Of a DNA stretch of 64,000 nucleotides, positions 58,866 to 64,000 are shown in pieces. The notes beneath the pieces are model-generated. The model was not told the DNA's origin and ran no database searches. It worked only from the letters and a program-made list of their open reading frames with translations. Made by a program: the position numbers and the translations under genes. Within the stretch, counting starts at the first letter, position 1; each line of letters starts with the position of its first letter. The DNA comes from CBDIBC01 sp965276635 (GTDB lineage: Bacteria > Actinomycetota > Acidimicrobiia > Acidimicrobiales > Palsa-688), in assembly GCA_965276635.1 (NCBI GenBank), contig CBDIBC010000005.1:992001-1056000 (forward strand). Reading direction: 5' to 3'.

Positions 58866-59789
58866 TCAGAAGTACCCCTCCTGCTTCTTCTTCTCCATCG
58901 ATCCGGATGAGTCCACGTCGATGAGCCGACCCTGCCGTTCGGAGGTGGTGGTCAGGAGCATCTCCTGGATCACCGCCGGCAGGGTGTCCGCCTTGCTCTC
59001 GATCGCCCCTGAAAGGGGATAGCAACCGAGCGTCCGGAAGCGGACGCTGCGCATCTCGGGCACCTCGTCGGGCATCAGGGGCATGCGGTCGTCGTCGACC
59101 ATGATCAGCGTCCCATCACGTTCGACGACAGGGCGCTCGGCCGCCAGATACAGCGAGACGATCGGGATCGACTCGAGGTAGATGTACTGCCAGACGTCGA
59201 GCTCCGTCCAGTTGGACAGCGGGAAGACCCGCATGGTCTCGCCGGGTGAGCGGCGGACGTTGTACGTGCGCCACAGCTCGGGCCGTTGGGCCTTCGGATC
59301 CCATTGATGGTGCTTCGAACGGATGCTGAAGATCCGCTCTTTGGCACGCGACTTCTCCTCGTCGCGACGCGCCCCGCCGAAGGCCACGTCGAAGCTCCAC
59401 TTATCGAGCGCCTGCTTCAAGCCCTGCGTCTTCCACATGTCTGTGTGGACCGCTGAGCCGTGATCGAAGGGGTTGATCCCCAGCTCGATGCACTCAGGGT
59501 TTTGATGGACGAGCAGCTCCATCCCGCTCTCCTTCGCCATGCGGCTCCGCATCTCGTACATGGCACGGAACTTCCACGTCGTGTCGACGTGGAGCAGGGG
59601 GAACGGAGGTGGCGCCGGGTGGAAGGCCTTCCGGGCCAGGTGCAGCATCACCGAGCTGTCCTTGCCGATGGAATACAGCATCACCGGGTGCTCACTCTCG
59701 GCGACCGCCTCGCGCATGATGTGGATGCTCTCCGATTCGAGAAGCTGGAGGTGCGTAAGCGGCTTGCTCATCACGCGACCATTTGACAT
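58866..59789 (-). CDS. cysD: Sulfate adenylyltransferase subunit 2
   Basis: A 307-residue ATP-sulfurylase small subunit. PP-loop S-I-G-K-D-S-S-V-M-L near 41-50, the family segments T-W-K-F-R-A-M-Y-E-M-R and G-G-A-R-R-D-E-E-K-S-R-A-K-E-R, and the F-P-L-S-N-W-T-E-L-D-V-W block are all present. ATG at 59789 overlaps the cysQ end by 19 bp and has GAGAGGG upstream; an ATG at 59771, overlapping the cysQ stop as TGATG, is equally possible. It acts with CysN. Confidence 0.96.
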   Translation of the reverse strand: MSNGRVMSKPLTHLQLLESESIHIMREAVAESEHPVMLYSIGKDSSVMLHLARKAFHPAPPPFPLLHVDTTWKFRAMYEMRSRMAKESGMELLVHQNPECIELGINPFDHGSAVHTDMWKTQGLKQALDKWSFDVAFGGARRDEEKSRAKERIFSIRSKHHQWDPKAQRPELWRTYNVRRSPGETMRVFPLSNWTELDVWQYIYLESIPIVSLYLAAERPVVERDGTLIMVDDDRMPLMPDEVPEMRSVRFRTLGCYPLSGAIESKADTLPAVIQEMLLTTTSERQGRLIDVDSSGSMEKKKQEGYF

Positions 59790-60511
59790 AACTGGATCAC
59801 CCTCTCGGCGAGATCAGGACGGCAGATCAGCATATCGGGCAACCATGGATTCGGCTGGTTGTAGCGAACGGAAGAACCGTCGATGCGCGAAACGTGCAGC
59901 CCTGCGGCGCGAGCGACCGCGACCGGCGCCGCCGAATCCCACTCCCATTGACCCCCCGAGTGCACGTACACATCGGCCGCGCCGCGCACCACCGCCATGG
60001 CCTTCGCTCCGGCAGAGCCCATCGGTACCAGCTCGGCGCCCAATCCCTCGGCGACCTTGATGGCCTCCTCGGCCGGTCGGGTCCGGCTCACCAGGACCCG
60101 TGCTGGCGAGCCGGACGGCCCAGGCTGTGGGAGTGGGCCTGCGGACGTGAACGTCGTGCCGATGGCGGGCAGCGCCACCGTGCCGAGCACCAGCTCGCCA
60201 TCCTCGACCAGGGCGACGTGCACTGCCCAGTCGTCTCGCGAGGGCTCGGAGAACTCTCTGGTGCCATCGAGGGGATCCACGATCCACACCCGCCGGTTCT
60301 TCAGACGGTCGACGCTATCGGCCGCTTCTTCTGAGAGGATGGCGTCGCCAGGAAAGCGGAGCGAAAGCTGCTCGGCAATGTAGCGTTGCGAGCCGGCATC
60401 GCCGGCAGCCTTCAAGGTTGCCGGCGCTCCACCGGCGGCGCGAATCGTGAGCAAGACCTCGCCGGCCCCGGTGGCGATCTCCGCCGCCGCCGCTACCTCG
60501 CCGCTGATCAT
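59771..60511 (-). CDS. cysQ: 3'(2'),5'-bisphosphate nucleotidase
   Basis: A 246-residue inositol-monophosphatase-superfamily enzyme. The metal-binding motif I-V-D-P-L-D-G-T-R-E-F is at about residue 77; a late W-E-W-D-S-A-A-P-V-A is the second conserved block. CysQ hydrolyses PAP, the by-product of PAPS-dependent sulfation, to AMP. It therefore removes the inhibitor of the sulfotransferases nearby. It overlaps the TetR start region by 4 bp and the cysD gene by 19 bp. Confidence 0.92.
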   Translation of the reverse strand: MISGEVAAAAEIATGAGEVLLTIRAAGGAPATLKAAGDAGSQRYIAEQLSLRFPGDAILSEEAADSVDRLKNRRVWIVDPLDGTREFSEPSRDDWAVHVALVEDGELVLGTVALPAIGTTFTSAGPLPQPGPSGSPARVLVSRTRPAEEAIKVAEGLGAELVPMGSAGAKAMAVVRGAADVYVHSGGQWEWDSAAPVAVARAAGLHVSRIDGSSVRYNQPNPWLPDMLICRPDLAERVIQLCQMVA

Positions 60512-61119
60512 GGATGCGCGGAAGCCGGGAGGGGCCTTTGGGCCTGACCGACGGAGACCCGAGCGACACGACGTGAGATCCCCGCAAAGTCACGCATGGT
60601 GGTTAAAAGCGTCTCGGCGTCGGGATGGGGTATAAGGTAGTGCGAGTACGCGAGGCGCAAGAAGACCTCCGCGGCGTGCTCCCTCGACAAGGTCCCTCTG
60701 CGAACCGCGGGAACCTCGAGGAGGTCATCTCCGAGAAGGCGGCCCAGGACCTGGACGTGAGGCTCGAGCGACCGGGCGAGCGACTCGAGGGCGAAGGCCG
60801 GGTCGACGCCGATCGAGCCTGTCACCATCGACTCGTCGGGGTAGGTGACGAGAAAACGGAGCGCGGCGTCAAGGCGACGTCGCGAAGTCCGATGGGCGTC
60901 GATCTCCACCTGCAACCCGATATCGAACTGCGCCTCTTCATACGCGGTGACGGCGGCCAGGAGGTCTGACTTGGTGGCGAACCATCGGTAGAGCGTCGGG
61001 CGGGAGATCCCGGCCGCGGTCGCGACCGCCGACATGGTGAAAGGGCCGGGGCCCTTCTCGGCCATCGCTTTCCGTGCTGCCTGGAGAATAGATTCCGCGG
61101 TCGATGTAACCGGCGCCAT
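60508..61119 (-). CDS. TetR family regulator of the PAPS operon
   Basis: A 203-residue regulator: A-R-K-A-M-A-E-K-G-P-G-P-F-T-M-S-A-V-A-T, A-A-G-I-S-R-P-T-L-Y-R-W-F-A-T-K is the helix-turn-helix. It is coupled by a 4-bp ATGA overlap to cysQ, so it is co-transcribed with cysQ, cysD and cysNC, and likely regulates its own operon and perhaps the divergent genes at 61313. ATG at 61119. Confidence 0.88.
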   Translation of the reverse strand: MAPVTSTAESILQAARKAMAEKGPGPFTMSAVATAAGISRPTLYRWFATKSDLLAAVTAYEEAQFDIGLQVEIDAHRTSRRRLDAALRFLVTYPDESMVTGSIGVDPAFALESLARSLEPHVQVLGRLLGDDLLEVPAVRRGTLSREHAAEVFLRLAYSHYLIPHPDAETLLTTMRDFAGISRRVARVSVGQAQRPLPASAHP

Positions 61120-61312
61120 GGCGGCGAGCCTGACACTTCGACCCTAGAGTGTCAAGTCAGCGCAGTCACCAGGACTGAGGCCGAGGACGGGACTCCGTCG
61201 GGCCCGGGTCGACACAGAGCGAGTGCCGTGATACACATAAGCATCGAACGTAAAGGTCCGAGGTGCCGCCGGCTGCGAGCGGCCGCACCACTGAGATGGA
61301 CGGGGTGACGAA

Positions 61313-62173
61313 GTGTTGGGCGCATCGCATGCAGCACCGACGTCGGAAGTGGCCGCGGAGGTCAACTACATCCGGAACCCCCCACCCGAAACTGGCGAGC
61401 TGTTGCAGTTCGTCACCGAGGCGGAGGAACAGTCGACGATGGAGACGTTGCCTGGGCGCCCCATGCCGATCACCAACGCTCGACCGCTGGCGACTGACCT
61501 CGATGAACAGGGATTCGGGCTGTTCCGGCACGTGAGCGCGGTCAGCGACTTCACCAGCATCGAGGAGGACCCCGTTGTGGACCAGCGCTACACCGAGGAG
61601 ATGACTGAGCTGTTGCGCCAGGTGACGGGAGCCGCCAAGGTCTTCATGCTCGGTGGCGGCAAGAAGCGCTATGGCGAGAGCGCCACCGACCAGCTTGCCC
61701 CGCTCCTCAACGCCAAGCCGGCCCGTTACCCCCATGCCGACAACACGGATCCATCCGCGGTGGAGCTGGTGGAGATGATCGCGGCATTCGTCGACCTCGA
61801 CGTCGAGAGCTTCCCGCGCTGGGCCCTCTACAACATGTGGAGAGCCGTGTCGCCGCCGCCTCAAGACTTCCCCTTGGCGGTGTGCGACGCTCGCACCGTC
61901 GGTCCCGACGACGAGGTCACTGTCACCGCGCTCACGAAGGAGCGCATGGGTGAGGTCCGGCACGACACTACTGGCTACCTGTTCAACCGCGCCCACCGCT
62001 GGCACTACTACCCCGACATGACCCGGGACGAGGTCCTCGTCTTCAAAGCGCACGACACCGACCCGGAACGGTCCCGTCGAGTTCCACACACCGCGTTCAC
62101 CGACCCGACGTGCCCCCCGGGCGTGCCCACGAGAGCGAGTGTGGAGATGCGGGGCCTCGCGCTCTTCGCCTGA
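61313..62173 (+). CDS. CmcJ/NvfI-type oxidoreductase
   Basis: About 286 residues. It resembles the CmcJ/NvfI family, fungal and bacterial enzymes with a double-stranded beta-helix fold: V-N-Y-I-R-N-P-P at the start, N-M-W-R-A-V-S-P-P-P-Q-D-F-P-L, C-D-A-R-T-V, F-N-R-A-H-R-W-H-Y-Y-P-D-M-T-R-D-E and P-H-T-A-F. The His-rich segment supplies possible ligands. GTG at 61313 is a weak start choice. It overlaps in direction with the second sulfotransferase, which begins 45 bp after its stop. It may modify the acceptor for sulfation. Confidence 0.75.
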   Translation: MLGASHAAPTSEVAAEVNYIRNPPPETGELLQFVTEAEEQSTMETLPGRPMPITNARPLATDLDEQGFGLFRHVSAVSDFTSIEEDPVVDQRYTEEMTELLRQVTGAAKVFMLGGGKKRYGESATDQLAPLLNAKPARYPHADNTDPSAVELVEMIAAFVDLDVESFPRWALYNMWRAVSPPPQDFPLAVCDARTVGPDDEVTVTALTKERMGEVRHDTTGYLFNRAHRWHYYPDMTRDEVLVFKAHDTDPERSRRVPHTAFTDPTCPPGVPTRASVEMRGLALFA

Positions 62174-62217
62174 CCGTGCCGGCCCGTTCGGCCGACTCGA
62201 TAGAGGGAACCATCACT

Positions 62218-63396
62218 GTGCCGCCATTGACTGTTGAGACTGTCGTCCAGAGGGCCAAGGCGCTCACCGACGTCGAGGATCCTGACCCGTCCCGGTTCCG
62301 CGACAACCTCGAGACTGTCGTGCGCAGCATGAACGAAGAGACCACCTGGACCCCTGCGGGCCTCGACGGCGCCGCGTCGATGATGGCGGTAGCCCTGCGC
62401 AACCGGATGGAGGTCGATCGCTATGCGGTCGACGAACCGGGAATCGACGAATCCGAGCTCCAGCGCCCTGTCTTCCTCACCGGTCTCCCCCGTTCTGGGA
62501 CGACCTACTTCCAGTACCTGTTCGACCAGGATCCGGCCCTGCGGATGCTGCGCACCTGGGAGGGCGATCGACCCGTCCCGCCACCGGCGACCGACGCCGA
62601 ATCGGTGGCGCGACGCCGCCAGGCGAGCCTCGAGAGCGCTCGGCAGGCACGGGAAGCGACCGGCGGCAAGATCGATTCGTTCCACCTCACCGACGTGGAC
62701 GGACCGCAGGAGTGCCTGGCGATCTTGGACCAGACGTTCGTGAACCCCGGCCTCCTGTGGACGATGTCGGCCAGGGGTTACCTCGACTACTTGCTCAACC
62801 GCGCTGACCTACGCGCCGCCTACGAGTACCACGCTCGGGTACTGCGGCTCTTGCAGTGGGGAGATGCGCCTCGGCGCTGGGCCTTGAAATGGCCGTGTCA
62901 CCTGCTCGCGCTCGACGCCATCGCCAGCGTGCACCCCGATGCGTGTTTCGTGGTGACCCACCGGGATCCAGTGCAGGCACTCGCCTCGAACTGCAGCCTG
63001 GCGCAGATGTTGCGATCGGCCAGCAGTCCCGACGCCGACCCGAAGCGGACCGGCCAGGACATGCTCGAGCTTGTTGGTCAACACGTCGACCGGCTCGTCG
63101 CCTTCGACGTCGCTCGATCCGAAGCCGGATCCTCCTCCGTGGTGCACGTCGACTACTACCAGCTCGTGGATGCCCCTGAGACGGTCATGTCACGGGTCTT
63201 CGAGGCCATCGGGCTCGAGTGGACGCCGACGGTCGAAGGGTGGATCCGCTCGTGGCGCGCCGAGAACCCGAAGGGCAAGCGCGGCACGCACGAGTACACC
63301 CTTGACGACTACGGCCTCGAACGGGAGGAGGTGGCCGAGGCGTTCGCCAGCTACACGGAGCGCTTCGATGTCCGAAGCGAGCACGAAGGCGCCTGA
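62218..63396 (+). CDS. PAPS-dependent sulfotransferase
   Basis: About 392 residues. The phosphosulfate loop is G-L-P-R-S-G-T-T-Y at 89-97, with F-V-V-T-H-R-D-P near residue 246 and W-A-L-K-W-P-C-H for the 3'-phosphate side. It is paralogous to the sulfotransferase at 53618-54781 and, like it, flanks the PAPS-supply operon. GTG at 62218 (GAGGGA about 10 nt upstream) was preferred to longer frames that begin inside the CmcJ-like gene. It overlaps the next gene by one base (TGATG). Confidence 0.88.
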   Translation: MPPLTVETVVQRAKALTDVEDPDPSRFRDNLETVVRSMNEETTWTPAGLDGAASMMAVALRNRMEVDRYAVDEPGIDESELQRPVFLTGLPRSGTTYFQYLFDQDPALRMLRTWEGDRPVPPPATDAESVARRRQASLESARQAREATGGKIDSFHLTDVDGPQECLAILDQTFVNPGLLWTMSARGYLDYLLNRADLRAAYEYHARVLRLLQWGDAPRRWALKWPCHLLALDAIASVHPDACFVVTHRDPVQALASNCSLAQMLRSASSPDADPKRTGQDMLELVGQHVDRLVAFDVARSEAGSSSVVHVDYYQLVDAPETVMSRVFEAIGLEWTPTVEGWIRSWRAENPKGKRGTHEYTLDDYGLEREEVAEAFASYTERFDVRSEHEGA

Positions 63397-64000
63397 TGGT
63401 GACAGGCGGCGTCAATGTGGTCGACTGCCTGGACGACCTCCGCAGGACCGCCGAGCGCCTGGGCCAGCGCGTGGCAGAACTGCAGAGACCGGGTACCGAC
63501 GCCGACCTCGCCATCAAGGTCTTCGGCACCACGATGGGAGCCTACCTGTCGCACCTCATGGCCGATGCCCGCCACCCGACGTTCTTGCCGAGCGTCGGTT
63601 ATTACCAAATGTACGGATCGCCCAACCCCGACACCGTCTACCGGACCGCAGTGATCGACGGGTCTGGCGAGTACACGATCAGCGGGCAGCGAGGATCGGT
63701 CCCTGACGTGTCCATCATGCCGTTCGGACGGCCGACGGCAGGCGGCCTGCGAACATTTACGCCCCTCGACCTGAGCGAGCTCGCCATCGAGGACGACGGG
63801 ACCTTCGAGGTGCGGCTGAGCCGGCACCGACCGCCAGAGGCGCAGAACTGGTGGTATCTCGAATCCGAGATGCGCACCCTCATGCTGCGCAGCGTCTCCG
63901 AAGACTGGGGCGCCCACGTCGAACCACGGTTGGCGATCACCCGCCTGGACGTCGATTCGCGACGTGAGCGGTTCGACACCGATGCGCTCCGACAGCGGCT
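63396..64000 (+). CDS. DUF1214-like protein (3' end outside window)
   Basis: The first 201 residues of a gene that runs off the window. The N-terminus is helical; then N-P-D-T-V-Y-R-T-A-V-I-D-G-S-G-E-Y-T-I-S-G resembles the DUF1214/DUF1254 type of secreted or cytosolic beta-sandwich proteins, although no signal peptide is seen. The ATG shares a base with the sulfotransferase stop (TGATG), so the two are coupled. Function unknown. Confidence 0.7.
   Translation, partial: MVTGGVNVVDCLDDLRRTAERLGQRVAELQRPGTDADLAIKVFGTTMGAYLSHLMADARHPTFLPSVGYYQMYGSPNPDTVYRTAVIDGSGEYTISGQRGSVPDVSIMPFGRPTAGGLRTFTPLDLSELAIEDDGTFEVRLSRHRPPEAQNWWYLESEMRTLMLRSVSEDWGAHVEPRLAITRLDVDSRRERFDTDALRQR

Overview
The window is GC-rich (clearly above 65% by eye) chromosomal DNA from an actinomycete-type bacterium. 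The evidence is the clpS-DUF2017 pair, the ctaA/ctaB pair, two F420-type luciferase-like oxidoreductases, fused cysNC, MocR and HATPase_c_2 regulators, many GTG/TTG starts and 4-bp ATGA/GTGA overlaps between genes. An Acidimicrobiia-like or mycobacteria-related lineage is plausible. I cannot place it more finely without a search.

Layout. (1) 1-6576, minus strand: a seven-gene, fully coupled operon of two membrane acyltransferases, an acyl-CoA/AMP ligase, a phosphosulfolactate-synthase (ComA) homologue, a VOC protein, a lipoprotein esterase and a histidine phosphatase. It looks like an undescribed pathway for a sulfolactate-derived conjugate. (2) 6675-16769: housekeeping genes. These are a rhomboid with a zinc finger, a second histidine phosphatase, an anti-sigma-type ATPase, DedA, two divergent ABC-2 transporters, ctaB/ctaA, clpS-DUF2017, an alpha/beta hydrolase that lacks its nucleophile, and tRNA-Glu(TTC). 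(3) 16725-24624: an integrative element in tRNA-Glu. It is bounded by a perfect 44-bp direct repeat and carries an intact tyrosine integrase, integrase arm-type repeats at both ends, an excisionase-like gene, VapBC, a MazF-like toxin, a RES/Xre pair with a broken toxin, and a methyltransferase cut in two by an inversion. (4) 24625-31200: a second, decayed island. It holds a multiply frameshifted integrase with its own arm repeats, an intact quinone oxidoreductase/TetR pair, and remnants of a RES toxin, a PRC-barrel protein, IS110 and IS21 transposases and a frameshifted VOC gene.

(5) 31313-48155: a pyrimidine-nucleoside salvage and catabolism locus. deoA, an NCS1 permease, a phosphohexomutase-family enzyme (probable phosphopentomutase) and deoC would take nucleosides to acetaldehyde and glyceraldehyde-3-phosphate. 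On the minus strand beta-ureidopropionase, dihydropyrimidinase, a CoA-acylating semialdehyde dehydrogenase, an LLM oxidoreductase, a class III aminotransferase, a ribose-type ABC transporter and a MocR regulator would take the base through the reductive pathway. (6) 48255-48783: remnants of a MazF toxin and an SDR enzyme joined head to head. (7) 49074-64000: an accessory metabolic region. It has a Gfo/Idh/MocA dehydrogenase coupled to a binding protein without a signal peptide, a thiolase-like/DUF35 pair, a TIM-barrel isomerase, and a TetR-cysQ-cysD-cysNC PAPS operon that sits between two sulfotransferase genes and beside a CmcJ-type oxidoreductase.

The window has no rRNA, CRISPR array or complete insertion sequence that I can see.
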